DNA of 64,000 nt from JAUIBE01 sp035267185 (GTDB taxonomy: Bacteria; Pseudomonadota; Gammaproteobacteria; Xanthomonadales; SZUA-36), in the NCBI GenBank assembly GCA_035267185.1, contig DATFLY010000097.1, forward strand, positions 1 to 64,000. The letters run 5' to 3'. The position numbers and the translations under genes were made by a program. Shown in pieces: positions 34,628 to 44,135 of the stretch. The notes below the pieces were generated by a model. It saw only the letters and a list, made by a program, of their open reading frames with translations, was not told where the DNA came from and ran no database searches. The first letter of the stretch is position 1. Each line of letters starts with the position of its first letter.

Positions 34628-35720
34628 CCCAGTAGTCGGACTCGTGGGTCGAGCTGTGATCAAACCAGCCATTACGATGCTCTTCAATATCAAACTGGTT
34701 AGAACGAAATCGCTGTGAGCCACCATCGAGCAGGATCACCAGGTCGAAACGTACCCGGATATCAATGATCCGGTTTACTTTTGAAAAATCCGGATACCAC
34801 TTTTCATAGACTGGCCAGCCCATTAGTACCAGGCGATCGAATTCAACGCCCAGCTTTGTGGCAAGGTGCGCCACTGTTGCGCCGTGTGAGTGTGCAAAAA
34901 AGTCTGGCGTGGCCAGGCCCTGGTCGCTGACCCACTGTTTTAGCAAAATAGCATCGGCCTGCCGTGCCTGGTGCGAGTATGATCCGGTCCAGGTGAAGCT
35001 CCGGTCATGAACATCAAGATCGGGGCGGTTGGTTGCCAAAGCATCGTAGAAATCCCCGCCTGGTTGATACCAGTCATTATTTGCAGCAAATGTTCCGTGT
35101 GTTACCACGGCGGTATGGGACTCGCGATTTCTTTTTGCTGACCCGGGACGTTCAATCACCCTTCTGTCAGCCGTTTCACTCATTGGCTCGATGTTGCTGA
35201 TGGCTGCCTCTGCAACACGAGTTGCCAGGGGGTCTTCAGATTTCGCGCCTTCAACAAGCGTCTTTCGAATCACTTTTCGAAGCCGTGTTGTTTCACGTGC
35301 ACCTGCCGCTCCAGCCACTGCGACCAAAGGGTGGGGGCTGTGCATGGCAGCTTCGAACATGGCCGCTGCTGTCTTCAGCTCGGGTTTTTGATAGAGCTCA
35401 TCCGCTGCTTTTGAAAGCTCTCGTTGCAGGTGCGGCTCTGTCTCCTGTTGAAGCTCTTTTTCACTTGCACCCAGGTATTCAAATGCCTCGGCGACGCGCA
35501 AATGACGCTTTCGCTTAAGCGCATCTAATGCAGGTAATGGGAACTGCTTCTCATCAGGTGATCTGGGGTGGCAGCCGAGCACGCCTGCCCTGAGTGATAA
35601 AAGGAACGCCGCCTGTGAAGCCGCAGCGGACCGGGATGATTCCCGGTCAGGATGTGCAACCTCCGTAAAGGCATCGCGAGGATCAATTGGTTCTAATCGT
35701 TGATAGGACACATTGCTCAC
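34599..35720 (-). CDS. alpha/beta hydrolase-like protein with N-terminal helical repeat region
   Basis: A 373-aa protein with no signal peptide. Residues about 35-175 are helical and repeat-like (AAMFEAAMHSPHPLVAVAGA, ATRVAEAAISNI). From about 200 there is a hydrolase-type core: VVTHGTFAANNDWYQPGGDF, then a nucleophile-elbow-like FAHSHGATVAHLA (S278) and VLMGWPVYEKWYP. The elbow is H-S-H-G, like lipases and class-3-type esterases. The C-terminal end is rich in His, Asp and Trp. No close family is recognised. It pairs with the small gene after it. Confidence 0.6.
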   Translation of the reverse strand: MSNVSYQRLEPIDPRDAFTEVAHPDRESSRSAAASQAAFLLSLRAGVLGCHPRSPDEKQFPLPALDALKRKRHLRVAEAFEYLGASEKELQQETEPHLQRELSKAADELYQKPELKTAAAMFEAAMHSPHPLVAVAGAAGARETTRLRKVIRKTLVEGAKSEDPLATRVAEAAISNIEPMSETADRRVIERPGSAKRNRESHTAVVTHGTFAANNDWYQPGGDFYDALATNRPDLDVHDRSFTWTGSYSHQARQADAILLKQWVSDQGLATPDFFAHSHGATVAHLATKLGVEFDRLVLMGWPVYEKWYPDFSKVNRIIDIRVRFDLVILLDGGSQRFRSNQFDIEEHRNGWFDHSSTHESDYWDDHGLWALV

Positions 35721-35801
35721 GCCTGAGAGTCATTCAACTCTCTGTCACTTCAGATAACTATACGACAACTCTGACGATCAGGCGTTCTGACTGCGAACAT
35801 G

Positions 35802-36626
35802 TCAGTCCTGTTTCGTCTGCCAGTCGCGAGGATCGATCCTGTAGTACACCTTTAGTGTTTCGAATAACTCGGTGTGGTGTTTCGCCATTCGCCCTGGCTT
35901 TTCGAAGAAAGTTTCGGTTGCCACGGCAAAAAACTCAGCCGGATTGGTGGCACCGTAGTGATCCATCAGAGACCGCTTTCCCCGACGGCTGTCCTGCTGG
36001 AGTTCTACATATTCGTCTGAAAGCACTTGCGCCCAACTTCGGTAGCTTCCCACACCACCCAGAATCGGCGCGCCATCGGTTGCCCCGGTTTCACTATCAA
36101 GCTGGTGAGCAAATTCGTGCAATACGACATTGTGGCCATCCAGGAAATTCGAAGCACCCTGCAATACGCTGTCCCAGGCAAGTATGACTTTGCCCCTGTT
36201 CCAGGATTCGCCCAGCACATGCTTTGGCCTTGCATCCATCACCCCGGCCTCATCGATTCCGCCACGCTTCACCACGAAACCAGTTGGATATACGATGATA
36301 TAACGCAACTTCGGATAGACTGCTGACGGCCGGTTGAGCACCAGCATGCACGCCTCAGCGGCAATCGTGACACGTATCTCGTCCGTCATTTCCAGCCCCC
36401 CGGCCCCGAAGAATTGCTTTTGATGAAGAAAGCGTTTGATCAGTTGTCGCAATTGCATTCGCAATTGATGAGGAAGGTTGCGATATATCTGGATGTTTCC
36501 CTCGAGAATGGGTACCCATTCCTCTGGAAACGGCGCCTTGAGAGCGCGCTTGAGCCTGAAATGGGGGACCCACAGAGCAATCGCTATTCCGGTTACCGCC
36601 AGTGTCAGAAAAATCCACGGGTTCAA
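35802..36626 (-). CDS. mtfA: MtfA-type zinc metallopeptidase (M90)
   Basis: A 274-aa protein with an N-terminal membrane helix (about residues 3-22), followed by the M90/MtfA core. The zinc motif is LHEFAHQLD (H170, E171, H174), with the later NPAEFFAVATETFFEKP containing the third ligand Glu. The E. coli homologue binds the glucose repressor Mlc and has aminopeptidase activity. E. coli MtfA lacks such an anchor; anchored versions are common elsewhere. The start overlaps the stop of the upstream membrane-protein gene by four bases. Confidence 0.87.
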   Translation of the reverse strand: MNPWIFLTLAVTGIAIALWVPHFRLKRALKAPFPEEWVPILEGNIQIYRNLPHQLRMQLRQLIKRFLHQKQFFGAGGLEMTDEIRVTIAAEACMLVLNRPSAVYPKLRYIIVYPTGFVVKRGGIDEAGVMDARPKHVLGESWNRGKVILAWDSVLQGASNFLDGHNVVLHEFAHQLDSETGATDGAPILGGVGSYRSWAQVLSDEYVELQQDSRRGKRSLMDHYGATNPAEFFAVATETFFEKPGRMAKHHTELFETLKVYYRIDPRDWQTKQD

Positions 36627-37168
36627 ATTTCAGCTCCTTCGGAATAACGCCAGCCAATTGCCATTCTGGCACCCAGCCAGTATCCGCCATAGGCAGCCAG
36701 GAACCATACCCAGATGTGGTTCATATCGATCCTGTCTATCCAGTACTTCGGCCAGGCAATCGCCGTCACAAAATTCATGAGCGAGTCGATGAAAAAGTTA
36801 ATGATCAGATCAAGGTTCAGCTTTGAGAGTCGCCCCATGTTTTCGCTGAAGTCGCCAAAAAACGAAGTGATTTCGCCCAGCTCAACGATCACAAAGGTCA
36901 TCAGCGCGACGACGCCATAGAAACCCCCACCAAATTTAAGCCATTTGTTGTGAACCGGATTGAGTTTCACCGGTCGTGACCCGTTATCAGCCCGGTCTTT
37001 CTTCTTCGATCGTGCTTTTGAAAGCTGTGAGACGCCTTTTTCCAGTTGCTTAAGATCGCTCGCCGGTTCAAGGTATTTCGACCGAATGGCCCACCAGACC
37101 AGTAGAAAACTGACGATTCCTACTGGCAAACCAGCGAAAAAGGCAGCCCGAAAGAGCTCAGCAATCAT
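36623..37168 (-). CDS. membrane protein of unknown function coupled to mtfA
   Basis: A 181-aa protein with about four hydrophobic segments (about residues 8-26, 80-100, 118-135 and 150-172). A charged cytoplasmic loop (about 28-70, Lys/Arg rich) lies between the first and second. No family is recognised. Its end overlaps the start of mtfA by four bases, and it starts six bases before the cupin stop, so all three belong to one minus-strand unit. Confidence 0.65.
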   Translation of the reverse strand: MIAELFRAAFFAGLPVGIVSFLLVWWAIRSKYLEPASDLKQLEKGVSQLSKARSKKKDRADNGSRPVKLNPVHNKWLKFGGGFYGVVALMTFVIVELGEITSFFGDFSENMGRLSKLNLDLIINFFIDSLMNFVTAIAWPKYWIDRIDMNHIWVWFLAAYGGYWLGARMAIGWRYSEGAEI

Positions 37169-37173
37169 CAGGC

Positions 37174-37539
37174 TCAGATCCAGACATCATTTTCGGCACG
37201 CAGTTTTGTTTCACCATCACCCGTGTTGACCACACCGGACGGTTCAATCAACAGGATGCTGCATTCACTGCTCGCGACAGGTTTATGTTCCACGCCCCGG
37301 GGAACAACAAACAGTTCGCCGGACTTCAGGCTGACCGAGCCATCACGAAACAGGATTTCCATTTCACCATCAAGGCAAAGAAACGCCTCGTCTGTTTCAT
37401 CGTGCTTGTGCCAGACGAATTCTCCTTCGATTTTTGCCACTTTGAACTGATAGTCATTCAGTCCGGCAATCACCCGGGGTGCCCAGTGCTCGTCGAACAG
37501 GCCCAGTTTCTCTTTCAGGTTGATGGATTTGTGTGTCAT
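37174..37539 (-). CDS. cupin-domain protein
   Basis: A single-domain cupin of 121 aa. The two cupin motifs are visible: HKHDETDEAFLCLDGEMEI (metal-binding His pair and Glu) and GELFVVPRGVEHKPVAS (third His). Such small cupins are sugar isomerase-like or sensor proteins; nothing here fixes the ligand. The frame opens 24 codons upstream, but MTHKSINLKEKL (37539) gives the standard N-terminus. It is divergent from the MarR-GNAT gene. Confidence 0.78.
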   Translation of the reverse strand: MTHKSINLKEKLGLFDEHWAPRVIAGLNDYQFKVAKIEGEFVWHKHDETDEAFLCLDGEMEILFRDGSVSLKSGELFVVPRGVEHKPVASSECSILLIEPSGVVNTGDGETKLRAENDVWI

Positions 37540-37655
37540 AAACCAGAATTGTAGGAGTGGCGCGACGCCGCGACAAACTAAATATTCGTTCAACCCTCTA
37601 TTACTGGTCACCGCGATCGATCAACAGTCCTGAAATACGGGACTTTAAACAAATA

Positions 37656-37670
37656 GTTGTGTATTACAAC
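37656..37670. promoter_or_regulatory. inverted repeat upstream of the MarR-GNAT gene
   Basis: GTTGTgtattACAAC, a perfect 5-bp inverted repeat with a 5-base spacer, 22 bases before the regulator's ATG and within its likely promoter. Size and place suit a MarR-type operator for self-regulation (inference). Confidence 0.45.
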
Positions 37671-37691
37671 CATTTTGTTCATAATCGGCCA

Positions 37692-38606
37692 ATGAGTGGA
37701 GCAGTCAAACCGATTCGCAAGGCGGCCCGTCAACTGGTACGTGAGCTTCATCTGCTTGATGGGCGGGTCGAATGCTGTGGACTGCCGCTGTCACAATGCC
37801 ACCTGATTATTGAACTGGACATGCTGGGCGAAGCCACGGCATCGGAGCTGGGCGACCGACTGGTGCTGGAAAAATCCACCATGAGTCGCCTGGTTAACAC
37901 CCTTGTGAACAAAGGACTGATATGTGCTGCCTGTTGTCCTGAAGATCGTCGGGCTCGCAACCTTTGCCTGACAGATGAAGGCAGGCAACAAGCCGGGAAC
38001 CTGGACAATCATGCGAATGGGCAGGTTGAAGCGGCATTGGAATTCCTGAATCCCCATGACGAAAAATTGGTCATTGATGGCCTCGATCGATATGCCAAAG
38101 CCCTTCGTTATGCGCGCCAGTCCGACCAATACAGGATCCGCCCCATCAGTCCCGCGGACAATGAATCAGTCGCAAGGATCATTCGCAGTGTCATGACGGA
38201 ATTTGGAGCGGTTGGTGAGGGATATTCAAGTTCTGATCCGGAAGTTGATGCGATGTTTGAAGCCTACCCGACTCCGGATTCGGCCTTTTTCGTGGTCGAG
38301 AACCATGAATGCATCCTGGGTTGCGGCGGAATGGGGCCACTCAGGGGTGCAGACGAAAACGTATGCGAGCTGCGAAAAATGTATTTTTTACCCCAACTCA
38401 GGGGATCGGGAATGGGATCGAAGCTGCTCAGGAAAATACTCCAGGAGGCTCGCAATGCAGGTTACGGGCTTTGTTACCTTGAAACCATTACGGCAATGGA
38501 CCAGGCAAGAAAACTTTATCGCGGCTTCGGCTTTCGTGACATTGATGAACCGCTTGGAAAAACCGGCCATAGCGGCTGCAACCAACACATGGTTCTTGAA
38601 CTCTAA
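37692..38606 (+). CDS. MarR-GNAT fusion regulator/acetyltransferase
   Basis: The N-terminal winged helix (about residues 1-140) is MarR-like, with LDMLGEATASELGDRL, KSTMSRLVNTL as recognition helix and CCPEDRRARNLCLTDEGRQQ as the wing. The C-terminal GNAT acetyltransferase (about 148-304) has FFVVENHECILGCGGM, the acetyl-CoA loop LPQLRGSGMGSKLL and YRGFGF. Length is 304 aa from ATG 37692. Such fusions couple gene control to small-molecule acetylation. The ArsI/CadI-like gene follows 11 bases later, so detoxification is the likely theme. Several Cys near the wing (CAACC) could be a metal or thiol sensor. Confidence 0.8.
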   Translation: MSGAVKPIRKAARQLVRELHLLDGRVECCGLPLSQCHLIIELDMLGEATASELGDRLVLEKSTMSRLVNTLVNKGLICAACCPEDRRARNLCLTDEGRQQAGNLDNHANGQVEAALEFLNPHDEKLVIDGLDRYAKALRYARQSDQYRIRPISPADNESVARIIRSVMTEFGAVGEGYSSSDPEVDAMFEAYPTPDSAFFVVENHECILGCGGMGPLRGADENVCELRKMYFLPQLRGSGMGSKLLRKILQEARNAGYGLCYLETITAMDQARKLYRGFGFRDIDEPLGKTGHSGCNQHMVLEL

Positions 38607-38617
38607 GGAGAAATATT

Positions 38618-38998
38618 ATGCGAGTACATATATCAATTCCGGTCAACGACCTTGGGAAAAGTGAAGCGTTTTACAGCCACCTTTTCGGACAGCCGGCCAG
38701 CAAGGAGAAGCCTGATTACATCAACTTTCGCCTTGACCAGCCTGCCATCCACCTGGCGCTGGTCAAAAGTGAATCTGTCTCAAAACAACGGGGCACGGAA
38801 CACTTCGGGATCGAGTTGCCCACTGAAGAAACATTCAGGTCCTGGGAAAACCGTTTGACGGCCTCAGGGCCGGAAATGGCACAACCAGAACCTGGTGCAC
38901 AGTGCTGCTATGCAAAAGCTGACAAGGTCTGGCTCAGCGACCCGGATGGAAACCGGTGGGAGATCTGGCACCGAACCGGCGATCACTTCTCGATGTAG
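38618..38998 (+). CDS. ArsI/CadI-like glyoxalase (VOC) protein
   Basis: A VOC-fold protein of 126 aa starting MRVHISIPVNDLGKSEAFY. It has the hallmark CCYAKADKVWLSDPDGNRWE: the vicinal cysteine pair and the DPDG/E metal end of the ArsI/CadI group, which includes C-As lyases acting on trivalent organoarsenicals. His4 and the late Glu are expected iron ligands, and HFGIEL holds the second His. It is preceded by GGAGAAAT and co-transcribed with the MarR-GNAT gene. True ArsI activity is not proven. The 3' end overlaps a convergent DUF885 gene by 16 bases. Confidence 0.78.
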   Translation: MRVHISIPVNDLGKSEAFYSHLFGQPASKEKPDYINFRLDQPAIHLALVKSESVSKQRGTEHFGIELPTEETFRSWENRLTASGPEMAQPEPGAQCCYAKADKVWLSDPDGNRWEIWHRTGDHFSM

Positions 38999-40803
38999 AA
39001 AACGGCCTCAGGGTCACCACCCAGCATTTTCGCACGAACCAGCGGGATGGGTGGCCCGCCAAATGACAGGAATGAGTCGTGGAATTCACGCCACGCTTCC
39101 CGACCGCCCTTATCGGCGGCCCAGTCATCGCGCAACTGGCGGATCATTAGTTTCCCCATGGTGTAGTTGAGGTATCCAGGGTCATAGGTGCCGCGAGCAG
39201 CCTGCTGGCGGGCAGTGCCCTGATCCTGGTAAGCCTCTTCCATGAAAAACTTTTCAGATTCTTCGACTGTCATGCCCTGGGTATGCAGCCCTATTGCGGA
39301 CAGGTATCGCGCATTTCGTAGTAACGCGTTGGACAATTGACCGATTCGGGTTTCAGGTGAAGCATCACGCAATCCGGCTTCAATCATCATCTCTTCGGTG
39401 TAATGTGCCCAGCCTTCACCAAAAGCATAGGTGACAAAGACGCGCCCGAAGCTCCATTCGGCCCGATTGGCATGCAGGAAATTCAGAAAATGCCCCGGCC
39501 AAACTTCATGCACCGAAGTGAACAGCAGGTCTGACTCTCCGGCAATGTATGCCTGCTGTACTTTTTCAGTCCAGGACGGGTCGGGCGGAGAAATGTAGTA
39601 GACCGAAGGCTGGTTGACCTCGTAAGGACCCGGAATAGTGATATAGGCAAAGTTCGAACGGGCGTACGGTGGGGATTCGTTGACCAGGGCCTCTTCAGTA
39701 CCCGGAATCGTGACCAGGTCCTGCTCAATCAGAAACGCTTTGATTTCTTCCAGCTGCTGCCTTGCAGTTTCAACCGATCCATCTTTTGGTTTGCGGTTGG
39801 CCATTTGCGCAAAACAGCTTTGAATGGTTTTACCGGGAGCGAATTCCGCGCACGCCTCGGCTAGCGCCCTCTGGTTTCGTTCCATGTCTGCCCGGCCGAT
39901 CGCTTCCAGTTCCTGGAGGCTTACATCCACACGCTCGGTGGCATAGACCATTCGAGAGAACAACTCTGGTCCCAGTGCATAATCCTCGGTGGCGGTGCCG
40001 CGATTTGAAATCAACCAGTCACGAAGCCCGGCCATGGCCTCGACTGCTGCAGCATTGGCCTCTTCGAAGGCTGCCTGGGCCGTTGCGTCATCAACCGCTG
40101 CAAATACTGCAGGAACATCATCCCTGAAGTAATCCACAAAACCGCCAAACGAAGCGATTCCGTATTCCAACCGTGTCCTTGACATCGGCATGCGCAGGTT
40201 GTCCCTGATTTGCCTGACCGCTCGTGGAATGCTTCCGGCATAACGCGTGTAAGCCTCCAGGCGTTGCTGCAGCGGTGCATAATCAAGTGTGATATACGGG
40301 CTGGGATCCAGTGAATCGGACATCCAGTCAAAGTAAAAAGCGGGGTTGACGTAAGGCCACTCGGCTTCCTCGAGCCAGAACAGGTTTCGGTCAATCACGG
40401 CCAGCAAGTATTCACGCTGCCAGAGGTTTTCCTCGTCGAGCTCTTCCCGGGTGAAATCCAGCGCCCCGGCGCGAGCCTCATTAAGTCGTGCGATTTCCCC
40501 ATCGATGCCCTGCTTGCTCCAGTCAGGCAGGACACCGTCGTACTCGTGCCTGCCCTGCATCACCGCGAACGCAGGATGGGCGGCGAGGTGATCCTCTATG
40601 AACTCATCGATGAAGGCATCCCAGGGTGAAACAAACTCGAGTTCCTCCTCGGCTGCCTCATCAACGCGCTTGCGGGCCTGTTCAAGCTGATCATCACGAA
40701 TCACCTTGACGGGCTTATCGGTATCAGGCACATCGCAGGCTGCAACCAGGACTAGTACAAAAACACTGGCAAATAAGAGGCGTAATTTCACGAAGAATCT
40801 CAT
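38983..40803 (-). CDS. DUF885 lipoprotein (metallopeptidase-like)
   Basis: Lipoprotein signal with lipobox LVAAC (C23), then a long helical domain. The family zinc-type block appears as TSVHEVWPGHFLNFLH, with AFGEGWAHYTEEMM and YTMGKLMIRQLRDDW, matching exported DUF885 proteins. It is 606 aa from ATG 40803; the frame is open for 26 codons upstream. It is a paralogue of the protein at 20057 but only distantly similar. It probably acts on peptides in the periplasm, and the POT peptide transporter gene lies directly upstream on the same strand. Confidence 0.82.
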   Translation of the reverse strand: MRFFVKLRLLFASVFVLVLVAACDVPDTDKPVKVIRDDQLEQARKRVDEAAEEELEFVSPWDAFIDEFIEDHLAAHPAFAVMQGRHEYDGVLPDWSKQGIDGEIARLNEARAGALDFTREELDEENLWQREYLLAVIDRNLFWLEEAEWPYVNPAFYFDWMSDSLDPSPYITLDYAPLQQRLEAYTRYAGSIPRAVRQIRDNLRMPMSRTRLEYGIASFGGFVDYFRDDVPAVFAAVDDATAQAAFEEANAAAVEAMAGLRDWLISNRGTATEDYALGPELFSRMVYATERVDVSLQELEAIGRADMERNQRALAEACAEFAPGKTIQSCFAQMANRKPKDGSVETARQQLEEIKAFLIEQDLVTIPGTEEALVNESPPYARSNFAYITIPGPYEVNQPSVYYISPPDPSWTEKVQQAYIAGESDLLFTSVHEVWPGHFLNFLHANRAEWSFGRVFVTYAFGEGWAHYTEEMMIEAGLRDASPETRIGQLSNALLRNARYLSAIGLHTQGMTVEESEKFFMEEAYQDQGTARQQAARGTYDPGYLNYTMGKLMIRQLRDDWAADKGGREAWREFHDSFLSFGGPPIPLVRAKMLGGDPEAVFYIEK

Positions 40804-40842
40804 CCGGATAATTGAATAAAACGGGGCAAAAAACCAAAGCCG

Positions 40843-40875
40843 CCCCGGCTGACAGAACTGACCTGTGAGCCGGGG
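40843..40875 (-). terminator. probable terminator after the POT transporter gene
   Basis: CCCCGGCT (40843-40850) and AGCCGGGG (40868-40875) form a perfect 8-bp stem with a 17-nt loop. On the minus strand a T-rich stretch follows about nine bases later. It lies between the transporter stop and the DUF885 start. Confidence 0.45.
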
Positions 40876-40891
40876 AAGCAAAATTTCTTTC

Positions 40892-42412
40892 TTACTTCAC
40901 ACCATGCATCAGCTTGTTGATCAGCGGAGCAGCGATCAGGTATACAACGCCGAAGCTCAGGCCCAGCCAGAACAGTTGCATGTAGGTATCCGAGTACTGG
41001 CCAATGTTGGAAACAGCCTCTGCTCCGTGTCCGCTGCCTCCACCCGAAGCAATCGCAGCGATGATACCCGCCACATATTGAGCCATTGCGATGGAAAGGA
41101 ACCAGCCACCCATGGCCAGTCCAACCTCGTGCTTGTCCGCCAGCTTGGTCACCATGCTCAGACCAATGGGCGACAGGCATAGTTCACCAGTTGTATGCAG
41201 CAGGTAACACATTGCCAGGAATATCCATGGCACCAGGCCCAGGGCATTTTGCATATTGTCGATTGCAAACACCAGCAGGTAGAAGCCCAGTGCGACCTGG
41301 ATCAGGCCAAGCGCAAACTTGCGTGGAATTGAAGGGTTTACGCCCATCTTGTCCAGCTTGGGCCACAATGCGGCAAACATGGGTGCAAATAACAGGATGT
41401 ACAGCGGGTTGAGCGATTGGAATATTCCGAAACCGCCTGCGGCCCATGAGTCAGCACTTCCGATCATCGGCGTTGAGAATTCACGCGCGAAGAAATTGAG
41501 AGAGCTGCCGGCCTGCTCAAAAAGCGCCCAGAAACAGGCATTGGCCACAAAAAGGATCAACATCGCGATATATCGATGTAGCTGGACTTTACCCTTCCTG
41601 GTGCCGGAAATGATGAAATACACACACAATCCCGCCATGATCCCGACCAGCAGATAACCCAGCACCGTGCTGGCTGTCAGAAGGAAATAGACCACCACTG
41701 ACAACGCCAGTGCACCAAGTCCAACAAGGAAGAACCGGCCCCAGCCTTCCTTGCCTTCTTCGGGCAATCCAACCTTACCCAGAGATTTCTTGGCAAACTC
41801 AAGGAACAGCGTGGAGAGGATCATGCCAATGCCTGCAGCAAAGAAGCCCCATTTCATTCCATAAGTGGCACCAATCCAGGTGGCCGTAATCATTGGTGCA
41901 ACAAAGGCACCCAGGTTGATTCCCATGTAGAAAATCGTGAAGCCGGAATCACGCCTGACATCGTTGGGCGCATACAGCTGCCCGATCATGGTCGAGATAT
42001 TGGGCTTGAACAGACCGTTACCTGCCACGATGACTGCAAGGCCAACAAGGAACCAGTTGAGATCCTCGATCAGCAGGATAAACAAACCGGCGGCCATGAT
42101 AATGGCACCCAGCAGAATGGATCTTTGATACCCCAGGATTCGGTCCGCGATATACCCGCCCGCGATACCGGTGCCATAAACCAAAGCGGTATAGCCACCA
42201 TAAATCAGGCTGGCCTTGGCGTTGGCTTCGGCCTGGCCGACTGTAGAGAAGAATGCCTGGGCGATATATACCGCCAGCAAAGCGCGCATGCCGTAGTAGG
42301 CAAACCGCTCCCACAATTCAATATTAAATAACTGCCAAAGGGCTTTGGGGTGCCCCATGATTTCACCGGGCGGTAGGTCGGGCTTATCTGCGTTCTCTAT
42401 AGTGGTATTCAC
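40892..42412 (-). CDS. POT family proton-dependent oligopeptide transporter
   Basis: Major facilitator type carrier of 506 aa with 12-14 membrane helices. The POT signature is WERFAYYGMRALL near the start (ExxERFxYY proton-coupling motif), followed by GGYIADRILG and GNGLFKPNISTMIGQLY. It imports di- and tripeptides with protons. GTG 42412 is chosen: AGTGGAGAG lies just upstream and the protein then starts at the usual distance from the first helix; the frame is open to 42544. Several exported peptidases in this window would supply its substrates. Confidence 0.88.
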   Translation of the reverse strand: MNTTIENADKPDLPPGEIMGHPKALWQLFNIELWERFAYYGMRALLAVYIAQAFFSTVGQAEANAKASLIYGGYTALVYGTGIAGGYIADRILGYQRSILLGAIIMAAGLFILLIEDLNWFLVGLAVIVAGNGLFKPNISTMIGQLYAPNDVRRDSGFTIFYMGINLGAFVAPMITATWIGATYGMKWGFFAAGIGMILSTLFLEFAKKSLGKVGLPEEGKEGWGRFFLVGLGALALSVVVYFLLTASTVLGYLLVGIMAGLCVYFIISGTRKGKVQLHRYIAMLILFVANACFWALFEQAGSSLNFFAREFSTPMIGSADSWAAGGFGIFQSLNPLYILLFAPMFAALWPKLDKMGVNPSIPRKFALGLIQVALGFYLLVFAIDNMQNALGLVPWIFLAMCYLLHTTGELCLSPIGLSMVTKLADKHEVGLAMGGWFLSIAMAQYVAGIIAAIASGGGSGHGAEAVSNIGQYSDTYMQLFWLGLSFGVVYLIAAPLINKLMHGVK

Positions 42413-42581
42413 AAAGGCTCTCCACTTGGGATTATTTTTTCGCTGGAAAGCATACCAGAGGGAACAGGGGTGAATGCGATTGGCGTGCCGGAACGAATAG
42501 GTCCTGCGACCATCACCCCCTGCAAACGCGGGATCAGCATGCAATAATTACCGACCCTTCAATACAGCCTGGATCGAAAGC

Positions 42582-43997
42582 ATGGACCAATCGGCAGCAC
42601 AAAATTTTATCGACGAAGTCTGGATGGACGAAATCGTCCCGGAGTTGGTTGAGTACATCAAAATCCCGAACAAATCCCCACACTTTGACCCCGACTGGGA
42701 AGAACATGGCTACATGGAAGATGCTGTCAAGCAGATTTCAGCCTGGTGTGGAAAACAGGACATTCCCGGGATGGAGATGGAGATTGTGCGTCTTCCCGGG
42801 CGAACGCCATTGATTTTCATGGAGATTCCGGGCGATTCCGATGACACCGTGCTTTTATATGGCCACCTCGACAAGCAGCCGGAAATGACAGGCTGGGCTG
42901 AAGATCTTGGCCCGTGGAAGCCGGTCATCAAAGGCGACAAGCTTTATGGCCGCGGCGGCGCTGATGACGGCTATGCTGCCTACGGTTCACTGACAGCCAT
43001 CATGGCGGTTCAGCGTCAGAAAATCCCCCATGCCCGTTGTGTCGTCATCATCGAGGCGTGCGAGGAATCCGGCAGTTACGATCTGCCCTATTACATCGAT
43101 CACTTGAGTGAGCGAATTGGCACACCATCACTGGTTGTCTGCCTGGATTCCGGGGCCGGCAACTATGAACAATTGTGGATCACCGTGTCATTGCGGGGTA
43201 TGGCGGCTGGCACACTGCAAGCCGATATCCTCAACGAAGGCGTCCATTCAGGAATGGCGTCGGGTATCGTGCCTTCCAGTTTCCGTGTCTTACAGCAACT
43301 CATCGGCCGCCTTGAAGACGTGAATTCAGGTCGGCTGAAACCGGACTACCTCTACAGCGATATACCTGAGCAACGCCGGGAGCAGACCAGGAAAATGGCT
43401 GAGGCGCTTGGTAATAAGGTTTACGAATCATTTCCGTTCGTTGATGGTGCCGGACCGATGGGTAACGATGTTTACGAAATGTTATTGAATCGCACCTGGC
43501 GCCCCACGCTTTCATACACAGGCATCGGCGGCATACCCAGCCTGGACTCTGCCGGCAACGTCCTGAGACCCCATACGGCGTTGAAGCTTTCGTTGCGATT
43601 GCCACCCACCCTCGATGGTGAGGAAGCCAGCCAAAAACTCAAGGAAACACTTGAAGCTGATCCGCCGTATGGCGCGAGAGTGAGTTTCGAGGCAGACCAG
43701 GCCGCGACCGGGTGGAATGCGCCTGCCGTTGCGCCCTGGTTGGATGAATCCCTGGACAGGGCATCAGCAAACGCCTACGGGCCGGGCGTCATGTACACCG
43801 GTGAGGGCGGCACCATTCCATTCATGGCCATGCTGGGCGATGCATACCCGGATGCTCAGTTCATGATCTGCGGTGTACTCGGTCCAAATTCGAATGCACA
43901 CGGACCAAACGAGTTCCTGCATGTCCCGTATGCAAAGAAGCTCACCACCTGTGTCTCGCAGGTGCTGATCGATCACTTCAATCGTCCTCAGGAATAG
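42582..43997 (+). CDS. M20 family metallopeptidase (dipeptidase-like)
   Basis: A di-zinc peptidase of 471 aa, cytoplasmic (no signal). Metal ligands lie in LLYGHLDKQPEM (His), GRGGADDGYA (bridging Asp), EACEESGS (catalytic Glu-Glu), CLDSG (Asp) and SNAHGPNEFLHV (last His). A dimerisation lid sits between about residues 195 and 340. It resembles CNDP/DapE-like dipeptidases. It is divergent from the POT transporter, which fits cytoplasmic cleavage of imported dipeptides. Confidence 0.87.
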   Translation: MDQSAAQNFIDEVWMDEIVPELVEYIKIPNKSPHFDPDWEEHGYMEDAVKQISAWCGKQDIPGMEMEIVRLPGRTPLIFMEIPGDSDDTVLLYGHLDKQPEMTGWAEDLGPWKPVIKGDKLYGRGGADDGYAAYGSLTAIMAVQRQKIPHARCVVIIEACEESGSYDLPYYIDHLSERIGTPSLVVCLDSGAGNYEQLWITVSLRGMAAGTLQADILNEGVHSGMASGIVPSSFRVLQQLIGRLEDVNSGRLKPDYLYSDIPEQRREQTRKMAEALGNKVYESFPFVDGAGPMGNDVYEMLLNRTWRPTLSYTGIGGIPSLDSAGNVLRPHTALKLSLRLPPTLDGEEASQKLKETLEADPPYGARVSFEADQAATGWNAPAVAPWLDESLDRASANAYGPGVMYTGEGGTIPFMAMLGDAYPDAQFMICGVLGPNSNAHGPNEFLHVPYAKKLTTCVSQVLIDHFNRPQE

Positions 43998-44135
43998 CCC
44001 TTTGTTCCCAGGCGTTATTCTCGGCTCGTTCAAATGCTCAGGTACTGGCGTGTACACTCCGCTTTTCGCGAGCCTCGGGCCTATCCTGGAAACAAACGCT
44101 CGATCCCTGCGAACCACTGAAGAAGCAACACTGAG

